34,411 nucleotides of DNA. Origin: an uncultured Acetatifactor sp. GTDB lineage: Bacteria > Bacillota > Clostridia > Lachnospirales > Lachnospiraceae. Below, one piece after another: positions 7,449-15,785 of this stretch (position 1 is its first letter; each line of letters opens with the position of its first letter). The position numbers were made by a program, and so were the translations under genes. The stretch is from positions 1-34,411 of the forward strand of contig CAJUIA010000037.1 in the NCBI GenBank assembly GCA_910586485.1. The letters are read 5' to 3'. The notes beneath the pieces are model-generated. The model searched no databases. It was not told where the DNA came from and worked only from the letters and a program-made list of their open reading frames with translations.

Positions 7449-8117
7449 TTACGATTTACCCTCTGCTATTTTACGGAGAGCGTTTAAGTCCTGAATATAA
7501 TAACCTTGTTCGGTTTTCTTCAAGTATCCCTGTTTTACAAAAGCGGCAAGAACATAGAGCAGGTGTCGATAAGTCACACCCAGAAACTCAGCAGCTTCCG
7601 TGTGTTTTTCACGATATATCTGATTGCAGGAAGTGAGCAGAATAAAATTTGCCAGGCGTACCTCTAAGGGGTAAGCCTGGTTTTTGGTATAATTAGAGGT
7701 GTTGCCGATGGCCTTGTGACTGAGGAACAGACAGAGATAGCGCAAAAATTTAGGATCGTTCAGTATTTTATCCTTGCAATTATGAATATGAATTTGATAA
7801 CACGTACAGGGAGTAATGGCGGTTACTCCATTGGCTGCTTCCTGGGCGCCGAGCAATTCCATTTCTCCGATAAAGCAGGGAGCGTTCAGAAAGTTTATGA
7901 GAGAAATGCGTCCGTTTTCATGAGAAAGAAATAATTTTGCCCGGCCGCTCAACAAATAATAAAGAGAGTCCGGTTTTTCGCCCTCGCGCAGAATGTTTTC
8001 CGTGCTGTCAAATCTTACGATTGATGTATAGGGGCAAAGATCGAAACCGAAATAGTCCGACAGCGGAAAATGATTATAATATTCATCCAGTTGTTCTTTG
8101 CTGCATATCACTTTCAT
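7449..8117 (-). CDS. Crp/Fnr-family regulator, YeiL-like
   Basis: 222-residue regulator with an N-terminal cyclic-nucleotide-binding-like beta-roll (about residues 25-120: ILREGEKPDSLYYLLSGRAKLFLSHENGRISLINFL, FIGEMELLG) and a C-terminal winged helix (about 160-215: TEAAEFLGVTYRHLLYVLAAFVKQGYLKK). The general pattern resembles YeiL-type regulators. I see no conserved FNR-type cysteine cluster, so the effector is unknown. A ribosome binding site GGGAGAGG lies just upstream. A perfect TGAGA/TCTCA palindrome 25 bases upstream of the start is a candidate autoregulatory operator. A truncated methyltransferase gene sits divergently beside it. Confidence 0.85.
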   Translation of the reverse strand: MKVICSKEQLDEYYNHFPLSDYFGFDLCPYTSIVRFDSTENILREGEKPDSLYYLLSGRAKLFLSHENGRISLINFLNAPCFIGEMELLGAQEAANGVTAITPCTCYQIHIHNCKDKILNDPKFLRYLCLFLSHKAIGNTSNYTKNQAYPLEVRLANFILLTSCNQIYREKHTEAAEFLGVTYRHLLYVLAAFVKQGYLKKTEQGYYIQDLNALRKIAEGKS

Positions 8118-8141
8118 AGTGCCTCTCCCTTAAATATAGTG

Positions 8142-8153
8142 TGAGATTTCTCA
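8142..8153. promoter_or_regulatory. Crp/Fnr-type palindromic operator candidate
   Basis: TGAGA-TT-TCTCA is a perfect 12-bp inverted repeat, and the extended string TGTGAGATTTCTCATA resembles a CRP site (TGTGA-N6-TCACA) at 8 of 10 positions. It lies 25-36 bases in front of the YeiL-like gene. Confidence 0.5.
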
Positions 8154-8156
8154 TAA

Positions 8157-8750
8157 CAGATTACCACGGATTACGGGGAATTTTCAAAATATGCAAGCAG
8201 GGACGGCCATATTCTTGACCTGGGCTGCGGATATGGAAGAACCCTTGACGAGCTGTATCATAACGGCTATCGCAATCTGATCGGCATTGATTTTTCAAAA
8301 GGCATGATAGAGAGAGGAAAACAGCAATTTCCCTATCTTGATCTGCGGGTGAAGGAGGGCCCTGAAATTGCTTTGCCGGATGCAAGTATGGATGCCGTAA
8401 TTCTGTTTGCTGTTTTAACCTGCATACGGACAAATGAAGAGCAGAAGGAGCTGTTGGCGGAAATCAAGCGGATATTGAAACCACAGGGAATTTTGTATGT
8501 AAATGATTTCCTGCTGAATACGGATGAGCGCAATCTTTTAAGGTATGATAAATATAAAGACACCTACGGCGTATATGGGGTGTTTGAATTGGCAGAAGGC
8601 GCAGTATGCCGGCACCATGAGGAAGCATGGATAAAACAGCTGTTGGCGGATTTTTCAGAGCTGGAATATAACCATTTGACTTTTACAACGATGAACGGAA
8701 ATCAATCAAAGGGTTTTTATTTTATTGGGCAGTTAAATCATCTCCAGTGA
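8157..8750 (+). pseudogene. 5'-truncated class I SAM-dependent methyltransferase
   Basis: The frame is open from 8157 and encodes the SAM-binding motif I HILDLGCGYGRTLDEL, then GIDFSKGMIERG (motif II area), DASMDAVILFAVLTCI and the RILKPQGILYVNDFLL strand typical of Methyltransf_11/25 proteins. The usual N-terminal ~40 residues are missing. No ATG, GTG or TTG occurs in frame before ATG 8304, which lies after motif I. The upstream edge abuts the Crp-type gene's promoter. It therefore appears to have lost its start by a deletion or rearrangement. If translated from 8304 (148 aa) it would lack the cofactor loop and be inactive. Confidence 0.7.
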
Positions 8751-8878
8751 GACAGATCAGGAAAGAAAATGGATATAGGTAACGGCAATAATCCCAGATC
8801 GGTAATGGCAAAGCTCCAGGGCGCATGAAAAAGAAGGAAATGGGCAGACTGATTAAAAAAGCAGGAGTGCGGGGAATT

Positions 8879-10168
8879 ATGAAGAGATATATCATTACAG
8901 GGGCAGGAGGCCATTTGGGGAGTACGTTACTTCGAATGTTGAAGGACAGGGACGTGGAGGTCTGTGCTCTGCTGCTGCCTCAGGAAAAGGCGGCAGTACA
9001 GGCGGATAACATACGGTATGTTCGCGGAGATGTATGCCGGCCGGATACGCTGGAAGATTTGTTTGCCGGGAAGACGGCGGAAGAGGTCATAGTGATACAT
9101 GGGGCCGGAATTATCAGCATTTCCAAACATGTAACCGCCCCGGTATATGAGGTTAATGTAAACGGCACCAAAAATATGATTGACATGAGTATAAAGCATC
9201 ATGTTGACCGCTTTGTCTATGTGGGCTCGGTTCATGCGATTCCGGAACTGCCGGCCGGCAGAAAAATTGAAGAGGCAGAAGAATTTTCCCCGGATCTGGT
9301 GGTCGGGGCCTACGCCAAAACAAAGGCAGAGGCCACCCAGGCGGTTTTAGATGCCGTAAAGGACGGACTGCCTGCAGTGGTAGTCCAGCCTTCCGGTATT
9401 ATAGGGCCTTATGATAAGGGTAACAATCATTTGGTGCAAATGGTACGGGACTATATGCAGGGCAGGATTACGGTCTGCGTAAAGGGCGGATATGACTTTG
9501 TGGATGTGCGGGATGTGGCGCAGGGCTGCCTGTTGGCGGCAGAGAAGGGCAGGACAGGGCGCTGCTATATACTCAGCGGCAAATATTGTACGATACGTGA
9601 TTTGCTGAGCAGTGTGGGAAAGCCCTACGGAAAAAAGCCCCTGCCGGTGATCCCGCTGTTTCTGGCCAGGCTGGCTGCTCCCATAAATGAGCTGATTGCA
9701 AAATGGCGGGGAAAGCGTCCGCTTTATACGGCTTATTCCCTGTACACGCTTACCAGTAACAGTAATTTTTCAAATAAAAGAGCGATGCGCGAGCTGGGAT
9801 ACTGTACAAGGCCTCTGGAGGAAACAATCCAGGATACGGCGGCATGGAACAGGCCATCAGGTGAAAAACCGGCACAGAAGGAGGCGTCACGGAGCAAGCA
9901 GTCAGGTAACAGGGCAGCGTGGAATAAGTCGTCGTGGAACAGACCGGCAGGTGACAGGGCAGCGTGGAACAAGTCGTCATGGAGCAAGTCAGCATGGAGC
10001 AAATCGTCAGGTGATAGGACGGCCGGGAGCAAGTCGGCATGGAGCAAGTCGTCAGGCAACAGGACGGTTGGGAGCAAGTCGGCATGGAGCAAGTCGTCAG
10101 GCAACAGGACGGTTGGGAGCAAGTCGGCATGGAGCAAGTCGTCAGGAAATAAATCTGTCATATCATGA
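8879..10168 (+). CDS. Extended-SDR NAD(P)-dependent epimerase/dehydratase with repetitive C-terminal tail
   Basis: 429-residue protein. Residues 1-320 are an extended short-chain dehydrogenase/epimerase: nucleotide motif TGAGGHLG (G8, G11, G14), Ser-containing strand VYVGSVHA, catalytic Y145-x3-K149 (YAKTK), and QPSGIIGPYD. Members act on nucleotide-sugars, sterol-like or flavonoid-like substrates; the substrate here is unknown. Residues from about 322 to the end form a basic low-complexity tail rich in W, S, K, N and R, built of 15-residue repeats. I prefer ATG 8879, where the Rossmann strand MKRYIITG begins and AGGAG lies 11 bases upstream; ATG 8825 would add 18 residues. The tail is not normal for the family. 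Confidence 0.82.
   Translation: MKRYIITGAGGHLGSTLLRMLKDRDVEVCALLLPQEKAAVQADNIRYVRGDVCRPDTLEDLFAGKTAEEVIVIHGAGIISISKHVTAPVYEVNVNGTKNMIDMSIKHHVDRFVYVGSVHAIPELPAGRKIEEAEEFSPDLVVGAYAKTKAEATQAVLDAVKDGLPAVVVQPSGIIGPYDKGNNHLVQMVRDYMQGRITVCVKGGYDFVDVRDVAQGCLLAAEKGRTGRCYILSGKYCTIRDLLSSVGKPYGKKPLPVIPLFLARLAAPINELIAKWRGKRPLYTAYSLYTLTSNSNFSNKRAMRELGYCTRPLEETIQDTAAWNRPSGEKPAQKEASRSKQSGNRAAWNKSSWNRPAGDRAAWNKSSWSKSAWSKSSGDRTAGSKSAWSKSSGNRTVGSKSAWSKSSGNRTVGSKSAWSKSSGNKSVIS
9980..10146 (+). repeat. 45-bp tandem repeat in the 3' end of the SDR gene
   Basis: Two identical 45-base units occupy 10025-10069 and 10070-10114 and encode GSKSAWSKSSGNRTV. A partial third copy follows from 10115 and a diverged copy precedes at 9980-10024. 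The 15-codon period keeps the frame. A different arrangement of the same words (AWNKSSW) extends back to about 9840. Confidence 0.9.
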
Positions 10169-10223
10169 TGCGGAGCAGTGCATAAGAAATACGGAAAAAA
10201 CTTGGAAAAAACATGAAAAAGCG

Positions 10224-10255
10224 GGCAGGCGAAAGGACTTTCACTTTCGCCTGCC
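10224..10255. terminator. Strong hairpin between SDR and ABC genes, possible terminator
   Basis: A perfect 12-bp stem, GGCAGGCGAAAG with CTTTCGCCTGCC, closes an 8-base loop. On the plus strand only ATTTGCT follows, a poor U tract. On the minus strand the stem is followed by several T runs. It may terminate the SDR transcript inefficiently, or read-through from the other side. Confidence 0.5.
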
Positions 10256-10261
10256 ATTTGC

Positions 10262-10267
10262 TATAAT
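10262..10267 (+). promoter_or_regulatory. -10 element ahead of the fused ABC exporter
   Basis: A perfect TATAAT lies 58 bases before ATG 10326. The -35 position (TTTCAC, 17-base spacing) is weak and falls inside the hairpin at 10224-10255, so an activator may be needed or the hairpin DNA may be the control site. Confidence 0.4.
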
Positions 10268-10325
10268 ACACTCAAGAAAGGAACGGCCCAGCGGCCGTAA
10301 GTTTATACATAAGCGAGGTACGGGG

Positions 10326-13300
10326 ATGAAATTCATATATAGTACTACCAAAGGGTACAGAGGGCGGTTTTTCCTGTTGCTGCTATCCGTGCTGTTTGGT
10401 ACGGTGACGGGGGCCATGTTCCCTTTTGCCACGGGAAAAATTGTGGACGAGATCTTTTATAAGCAGCAGATGAAAGGGTTTCTGCTGTATTTCTTTTTAT
10501 ATGCAGGTCTGTATTTCTTCAATCAATGCGGCCATGGGGCGCTGAACTATCTGTGGGCCCATCTGGAGGCCTCTTATGTTGTGGAAATCCGCAAGCGTAT
10601 GTTTCAGCACCTATTGCGGATGAAAGCGGCTGTCTGGACGAATATCAAGAGCGGCGACGTAATGAAGCGCATTATGGATGACACGGAGTGTTTTCTGGAG
10701 TTTATTCATCGGAGTCTGTTTTATGTGCTGGCTAATTTTCTGCAGCTGGCAATTTCTATTGGTTACTTGTTGTATACAAACTGGCTGCTGGGGCTGGTGT
10801 CCATTATCCTGACGCCGGTGATGGCCTGGTCTATCCGCTATTTTGGCGCAAAGCTGAAGGCGCGGCAGGAGAAGATCCGCAATCAGAAAGGGTTGGCGGA
10901 GGCCTGGATTCTGGAGATGATGACAGGAGTTTCTCAGTGGAAGCTGTTGAATGCCCAGGAGAAAGTAAAGCACGACTATGAAGCCAAAACCAGGAAGGTG
11001 ATCGAGGAAGAGGTGGGCGCGGGCTATCAGGAGCTGGCTTCTGCAAATGTAAATGAAGGCCTGACTTTGCTGGGGCAGCTCTGTGTTTATTGCATTGCGG
11101 CCTTCTGCATTGTCAGGGAGTCCATAACCGTGGGTCAGTTTGTAGCCTGTGCGGCGTATTTTGCCACCTGCGCCTCCTATTATAACGCGCTGGGAAGAAA
11201 GATCACGGACATAGCGGGTAATCTGGCAGGTATCGGGCGGGTGCGGGAACTGCTGGAATGGGAGACGGAAGAGGATCTGCCGGGGGCGAAGGAGATTGAG
11301 ATTACAAAAGGAGCGATTTGTTTTAGGGAGGTATCCTTCGGATATGAAGAGCAGAGAATTTCCGGCGGCACTGTCAAGGATACGGATTCCAGAGAAGGGG
11401 CTGCGGGGGAAGAAAAGTTTGGAAGTAAACTTCCAAATCTTGAATTAATGTCCAAAGAGGGTGTTTACACACCGCATCACTGTGTACTCAAAAATTTTAG
11501 TCTGCAGATAGAGGCAGGAGAGAAGGTGGCCTTCGTGGGGAAAAGCGGCGCAGGAAAAAGCACGCTGCTGCAGCTTCTTTGTCGTCTGTATGAGCCTCTG
11601 AAGGGCGGGATTTATGTAGACGGGGTAAATATAAAAGAGTTCACTTTAAGCAGTCTGCGGCAGCAGGTTGCGGTGGTGCAGCAGGAAAACGGTCTCTTTC
11701 ACGGAAGTCTCCGGAAAAATATTATTCTGTCGGAGGATTCGGGGCAGGATGCTCTGATCTGGGAGATTTTGGCGGGTTTGAAATTAAAGGAGCTGGTGGA
11801 GCAATGGCCGGAGGGACTGGATACCGTGCTAGGCATCGGCAGCAGGAGAATGTCCGGCGGTCAGAAGCAGCGAATCGCCATAGCCAGGTGCATTTTCAGG
11901 CAGCCGAAGATATTACTTTTGGATGAGGCTGCTTCCGCACTGGATGAAGCCACGGAACGGGAAGTGAACGCCTTTATATATGACAGGCTTCCGGATACTA
12001 CGATTCTTACGGTAGCTCATCGCTTTTCCACGGTGTTGGCGGCGGGCAAGGCAGTAGTGATGGAGCAGGGACGAGCGGCGGCAGTGGGAGACCATCTTTT
12101 CCTGATGAGGGAGAGTGAGTTATACAGAACCCTCTATGAGGAATACCGGCAGGCTGGAGGGAGAAGATCGGCTAAGGCCGGCGAGAGTTTTTCAGTGGGC
12201 ATTGATGTGAGTTCATCAGCGGGTGCCCCGGAACATCCCCGGCGGGCATCGGCGGAGAAAGGAGCGGAATTTGATATGAACAGGTGCATTGCAATCAAAT
12301 CCTACCGATGGAAAATGATACTGTACATAGCTCTTCGATTCCTGAAGGAAGGTCTGCTGTTATTGCCGCCTTATTGCTATCTGCTCTTTTTAAATCAGGT
12401 GATTACCGAAAAAAGGCTTGAGTGGCTCTGGGCCGTGGTGGCGCTTTATGTGGCAGTATTTGCGGCAAAGGCTTTTGTATCGGTGCTTCTAAAGCAGGCT
12501 TATAACAGGATTTTTCCGGTAATGGTGCTGGAGGCGAAAGGGAACGTACTGGAAAAGTACAACGAGCTGGATCTGGAGATGCTGGCCGGGTATACGGCGG
12601 GGGAGTTGAAGGAGCGCCTGCACAGGGACACGGAGAATGCGGCGGTGTATTGGGAAAAGAAGCTGGAGCTGTGGGTGGCGGCAGTCAGCGTGCCGATTAT
12701 GACCGCAATTCTGCTATATTTGAACTGGATTCTGGCAGTGGTCAGCTTCCTGCTGCTTCCGCTGTCCTTTTACATCACCCGCCGGATCAAGGCCAAAAGC
12801 AACGTGCAGTATCAGCGCCGCCGGGAGATTCTGGGGAAGTATAATGATTTCATGATTCACAATATGTTTTTCTGGAAGGAAGTCAAAACGAACTGTCAGG
12901 AGGAACGGCAGCAGCGGCAGTTTGATAAGCTGTGGAAGGAGCTGGGAGATTCTTTCTTAAAATCTCATATTTTCTGGTTTTTAAACAGGACCTTTCTGGC
13001 ATTTAAGGATGTGTTTTTGACAAAGATGGGGCTGTATCTGCTGGGAGGAATACTGGCTGTTTACCATATGGCTACGGTGCCCGCGCTGCTGGCGTTTATG
13101 GAGTACTATGGGGATTTCGTGAACCGTCTGCTGCAAATATCGGATATTTTGATACAGCGGGGAGAGCAGGAAGCGTCTGTAAAGCGGCTGGAGGAAATCA
13201 TGGAGCTGTGTACTCCGGAGAGACCGCAGGGGCTGGGGCATTTTGAGAGCGTGGAGCTTCGGAATGTGGCATTTTCCTATGAAGAAGGCCAGGGGAATGT

Positions 13301-13889
13301 GCTGCAGGACTGCAATTTGAAGATAAACAGGGGAGAGACTGTGGTCATCCGGGGGGAAAGCGGCTGCGGCAAGAGTACGCTGATTAAGCTGATGGCAGGC
13401 TGCATCGCCCCGAAAAGCGGCGAGATTCTATGGAACGGCGTGCCCATGGAGCGGATCGCCAGAGAGGAACTGTATACAAAGGCAGGCTTTTTGATGCAGG
13501 AGTCTGTGCTGTTTAATCTTACAATTCGGGAAAACCTGTTGTTTGGCAGGGCAGATGCGGGGGAAGAGGAATTAAGGGCCGCCTGCGTCAGGGCAAATAT
13601 TATGGAATTTATCCAGGGTCTTGAAAAGGGCTTTGAAACCGTGATCGGGGAAAACGGCATTAAGCTTTCCGGCGGCCAGAAGCAGCGACTTTTAATTGCC
13701 AGGCTGTTTTTACAGGATACGGAGCTGATTGTTTTTGACGAAGCTACCTCCGCCCTGGACTATCAGAACGAAAGTGAAATTCTGAATTTATTGCTGCAGG
13801 AAGAAGCTGCGGGGAAGACCTTGATTATGGTTACCCACAGGGGAACGTCAGTGGCCCGCTGCAGCAGAGTGATTGAGTGGGGAGCCTGA
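10326..13889 (+). CDS. Full-length fused ABC exporter (TMD-NBD-TMD-NBD)
   Basis: 1187-residue membrane exporter containing two complete half-transporters. First half: membrane domain about 10-300, NBD about 325-610 with Walker A GKSGAGKST near 404, signature MSGGQKQR and Walker B ILLLDEAAS. Second half: membrane domain about 660-930, NBD about 960-1187 with Walker A GESGCGKST near 1008, LSGGQKQR and LIVFDEATS. The first NBD carries an extra insertion before HHCVLKNFSL. The halves are joined by a ~40-residue linker. An internal AAAGGAG lies 11 bases before ATG 12276 (residue 651), exactly where the second half begins, so that half may also be made separately. ATG 10326 is the start of the first helix; the open frame further upstream passes only through the SDR repeats. 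Substrate unknown. Confidence 0.88.
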   Translation: MKFIYSTTKGYRGRFFLLLLSVLFGTVTGAMFPFATGKIVDEIFYKQQMKGFLLYFFLYAGLYFFNQCGHGALNYLWAHLEASYVVEIRKRMFQHLLRMKAAVWTNIKSGDVMKRIMDDTECFLEFIHRSLFYVLANFLQLAISIGYLLYTNWLLGLVSIILTPVMAWSIRYFGAKLKARQEKIRNQKGLAEAWILEMMTGVSQWKLLNAQEKVKHDYEAKTRKVIEEEVGAGYQELASANVNEGLTLLGQLCVYCIAAFCIVRESITVGQFVACAAYFATCASYYNALGRKITDIAGNLAGIGRVRELLEWETEEDLPGAKEIEITKGAICFREVSFGYEEQRISGGTVKDTDSREGAAGEEKFGSKLPNLELMSKEGVYTPHHCVLKNFSLQIEAGEKVAFVGKSGAGKSTLLQLLCRLYEPLKGGIYVDGVNIKEFTLSSLRQQVAVVQQENGLFHGSLRKNIILSEDSGQDALIWEILAGLKLKELVEQWPEGLDTVLGIGSRRMSGGQKQRIAIARCIFRQPKILLLDEAASALDEATEREVNAFIYDRLPDTTILTVAHRFSTVLAAGKAVVMEQGRAAAVGDHLFLMRESELYRTLYEEYRQAGGRRSAKAGESFSVGIDVSSSAGAPEHPRRASAEKGAEFDMNRCIAIKSYRWKMILYIALRFLKEGLLLLPPYCYLLFLNQVITEKRLEWLWAVVALYVAVFAAKAFVSVLLKQAYNRIFPVMVLEAKGNVLEKYNELDLEMLAGYTAGELKERLHRDTENAAVYWEKKLELWVAAVSVPIMTAILLYLNWILAVVSFLLLPLSFYITRRIKAKSNVQYQRRREILGKYNDFMIHNMFFWKEVKTNCQEERQQRQFDKLWKELGDSFLKSHIFWFLNRTFLAFKDVFLTKMGLYLLGGILAVYHMATVPALLAFMEYYGDFVNRLLQISDILIQRGEQEASVKRLEEIMELCTPERPQGLGHFESVELRNVAFSYEEGQGNVLQDCNLKINRGETVVIRGESGCGKSTLIKLMAGCIAPKSGEILWNGVPMERIAREELYTKAGFLMQESVLFNLTIRENLLFGRADAGEEELRAACVRANIMEFIQGLEKGFETVIGENGIKLSGGQKQRLLIARLFLQDTELIVFDEATSALDYQNESEILNLLLQEEAAGKTLIMVTHRGTSVARCSRVIEWGA
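12258..12278 (+). promoter_or_regulatory. Internal ribosome binding site and start within the fused ABC gene
   Basis: AAAGGAG at 12258-12264 precedes an in-frame ATG at 12276, where the second transmembrane domain begins. It looks like the original start of a separate gene kept after fusion. Confidence 0.5.
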
Positions 13890-13921
13890 GCCCATCTGCG
13901 AAACCTTTTCAAAATCCGGCA

Positions 13922-13927
13922 TATAAT
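13922..13927 (+). promoter_or_regulatory. -10 element upstream of the DUF4474 gene
   Basis: TATAAT occurs 35 bases before ATG 13962. A matching -35 is not clear, so this is a weak call. Confidence 0.35.
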
Positions 13928-13961
13928 AAAGCAAAACATCATAGGATGGTAAGTTATCTAT

Positions 13962-14915
13962 ATGTATGCTGCTTTGTTTATTTTATTGCTGCTTGCCCTG
14001 ATCGGTATCATCTTCGGACATTTCCGCAGGAAAAAGATCATCTGTAAGATCGAGTGCATGGATAAAAGCGATAAGTGCTCGCTGGTGGAGGAATTGGCAA
14101 AGCCCTTTGGCTATGATTACCACTGCTGCTGCGGTTATTTCTCGTCCACCCTGGATGCCTGGCAGAAAGCCGCCGGTTATACCTGGCTCTATGACTATAT
14201 GGCGCCCCGCTTCCAGATGGTATTCGACTCCCTTCCGGTCTATTTCAATTATTGCGGAAGGACATGGCTGATCGAGTTCTGGAAAGGACAGTACGGAATC
14301 AACACCGGTGCAGAAATCGGGATCTATCACGCCGACAGGCTGTTGTCGGAGTCCGAATATCGCTCTACGCTTTTTCAGGCGGCAGAGGATGAGGAAATGC
14401 TGCCCTGTTCTTTGGAGCTGTATGAAGAAAACGGCGACTATGTGAAGATTTCCGAGAGGCATTGGTGGCTGACGGCCTTTTTGCCGGGCGTTTTTTCCAG
14501 GCCCTCTAAGCTGTGCTTAAAGGCATCCATCTGCTTCCCCAACAGGGAAATGCTGGAGGCCTTTCACCGGGGCTTATGCCGCGCAGGTTACCCCGGCGAA
14601 CTGATTACGGTGCAGAATCTCTGCCTGTCCTTTGCCTTTCACCGGCCCCTGCCGGAGCATTACGGACTGCTCACAAGGTTTCACCGCAGACTTTCTCAGT
14701 GCCTGAATCGAATGTACTGCCGCTTGTTTGTATGGATTACCAGACCTTTTGTCTGCACGGAGGACCGCATTCTGTTTTTGTACTACTATATTCCGTTCTG
14801 CTTCAGAAAGCTGATGCGTCTGCGCCGCTGCCACAGAAGGTGCCACAGGAAAAACGGCTGTCATCGTCCCAAGTACTGTAAAAGGTGCAGACCCGGCAGA
14901 AGAGAAAAGTCATGA
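13962..14915 (+). CDS. DUF4474 membrane-anchored protein with Cys/His/Arg-rich tail
   Basis: 317-residue protein. An N-terminal membrane segment (ALFILLLLALIGIIFGHF) is followed by a positively charged patch. The region from about residue 40 to 220 matches what I recall as DUF4474: ELAKPFGYDYHCCCGYFSST, DAWQKAAGYTWLYDY, VYFNYCGRTWLIEFWKGQYG and INTGAEIGIY. No enzymatic function is established for the domain. The last ~35 residues are dense in Cys, His, Arg and Lys (RRCHRRCHRKNGCHRPKYCK), suggesting metal or nucleic-acid contact. Its stop overlaps the phosphoesterase start (ATGA at 14912), so the two are translationally coupled and probably work together. Confidence 0.8.
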   Translation: MYAALFILLLLALIGIIFGHFRRKKIICKIECMDKSDKCSLVEELAKPFGYDYHCCCGYFSSTLDAWQKAAGYTWLYDYMAPRFQMVFDSLPVYFNYCGRTWLIEFWKGQYGINTGAEIGIYHADRLLSESEYRSTLFQAAEDEEMLPCSLELYEENGDYVKISERHWWLTAFLPGVFSRPSKLCLKASICFPNREMLEAFHRGLCRAGYPGELITVQNLCLSFAFHRPLPEHYGLLTRFHRRLSQCLNRMYCRLFVWITRPFVCTEDRILFLYYYIPFCFRKLMRLRRCHRRCHRKNGCHRPKYCKRCRPGRREKS

Positions 14916-15718
14916 GTACCGAAAGACGTCTGGAACGCGCTTTTGCACAGGCCCTGGTGCTGCCCTTTCACAGGTGTTCCAGATATGTGCTGATCAGCGA
15001 CTGCCACAGAGGGGTGGGCACCTCATCGGACAATTTTTTGAAAAATCAGCACTTGTACTATGCGGCGCTGGAGCATTATTACAGGAACGGGTTCACTTAT
15101 ATTGAGCTGGGAGACGGGGAAGAGCTGTGGGAGAATCGGAAGCTGCGCAATATTACGGAGATCCACGAGGACGCTTACTGCATGTTTGCCCGGTTTGAGG
15201 AAAGAGGCCGGCTTCATCTCCTATATGGCAATCATAATATTGTCCGCAAAAAGAATCCGGCCTTTTTGGAGGCGGTGATCCTGTATTCCGATGCCATGCC
15301 GGAAAAATCCCTGTACCTGACCCATGGTCACCAGGCCAGCCTGTTAAATTCTACGCTGTGGCCCATCGCCCGGTTTCTGGTGCGGTACTTTTGGAGTCCT
15401 CTGGAAAATCTGGGTTTTCTGGATCCTACCAGTGCGGCCAAAAACTACCAGGTAAAGGAAAAGTGCGAGGAAAGTCTGCGCAGCTGGGCGGAGGCCCATC
15501 GGCATATTTTAGTCACGGGGCATACACACCGCCCCGTGCTGCCGGAGGAGCCCTCTTATTATTACAATACGGGCAGCTGCGTCCATCCCCGCTGTATTAC
15601 CTGCATTGAGATTCAGGGGGGAGAAATGACTCTTGTGAAATGGACCATGACAGCCAGGGCTGACAGTACCCTGTATGTGGCCAGGGAAGTCATTTCCGGC
15701 CCCGTAAAAATTTTGTGA
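14912..15718 (+). CDS. Calcineurin-like metallophosphoesterase
   Basis: 268-residue cytoplasmic phosphoesterase. The dimetal signatures appear in order: ISDCHRG (D-x-H), ELGDGEE (GD), YGNHNI (GNH, with N where GNHD/E is usual), LTHGHQ and VTGHTHRP. The family splits phosphomono- or diesters; the target here is not evident. ATG 14912 is used because it overlaps the stop of the DUF4474 gene by 4 bases and homology begins a few residues later. No terminator follows immediately. The close coupling with a membrane-anchored partner suggests recruitment of the enzyme to the membrane or control of its product. Confidence 0.87.
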   Translation: MSTERRLERAFAQALVLPFHRCSRYVLISDCHRGVGTSSDNFLKNQHLYYAALEHYYRNGFTYIELGDGEELWENRKLRNITEIHEDAYCMFARFEERGRLHLLYGNHNIVRKKNPAFLEAVILYSDAMPEKSLYLTHGHQASLLNSTLWPIARFLVRYFWSPLENLGFLDPTSAAKNYQVKEKCEESLRSWAEAHRHILVTGHTHRPVLPEEPSYYYNTGSCVHPRCITCIEIQGGEMTLVKWTMTARADSTLYVAREVISGPVKIL

Positions 15719-15739
15719 CAAGATTTATAAAGGTAGACA

Positions 15740-15768
15740 TTGAATAATGGTTTTAACTAAAGTACAAT
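15740..15768 (+). promoter_or_regulatory. SigA-type promoter
   Basis: TTGAAT at 15740-15745 and TACAAT at 15763-15768 have a 17-base spacer. Transcription should begin near 15775, leaving an ~80-base leader before ATG 15857. Confidence 0.7.
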
Positions 15769-15785
15769 ATAATCATTAACTGTTT

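Noticed and set aside
7430..7475. Bidirectional terminator between the SRAP and Crp/Fnr-type genes
   Set aside because: Only a short CGTA/TACG stem and a distant GAGGG/CCCTC pair are present, with no U tract in a suitable place.
8762..8827. A 19-codon frame (MDIGNGNNPRSV...) overlapping the earlier possible start of the SDR gene
   Set aside because: It is too short, has only a weak ribosome binding site and no recognised family; there is no further support for a leader peptide.
9696..10325. A very long upstream extension of the ABC exporter frame
   Set aside because: The extension crosses the SDR gene in another frame; because the 45-base repeats are a multiple of three, all frames can stay open. 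The repetitive RHGAS-type translation has no family features, and the first ABC helix starts at ATG 10326.
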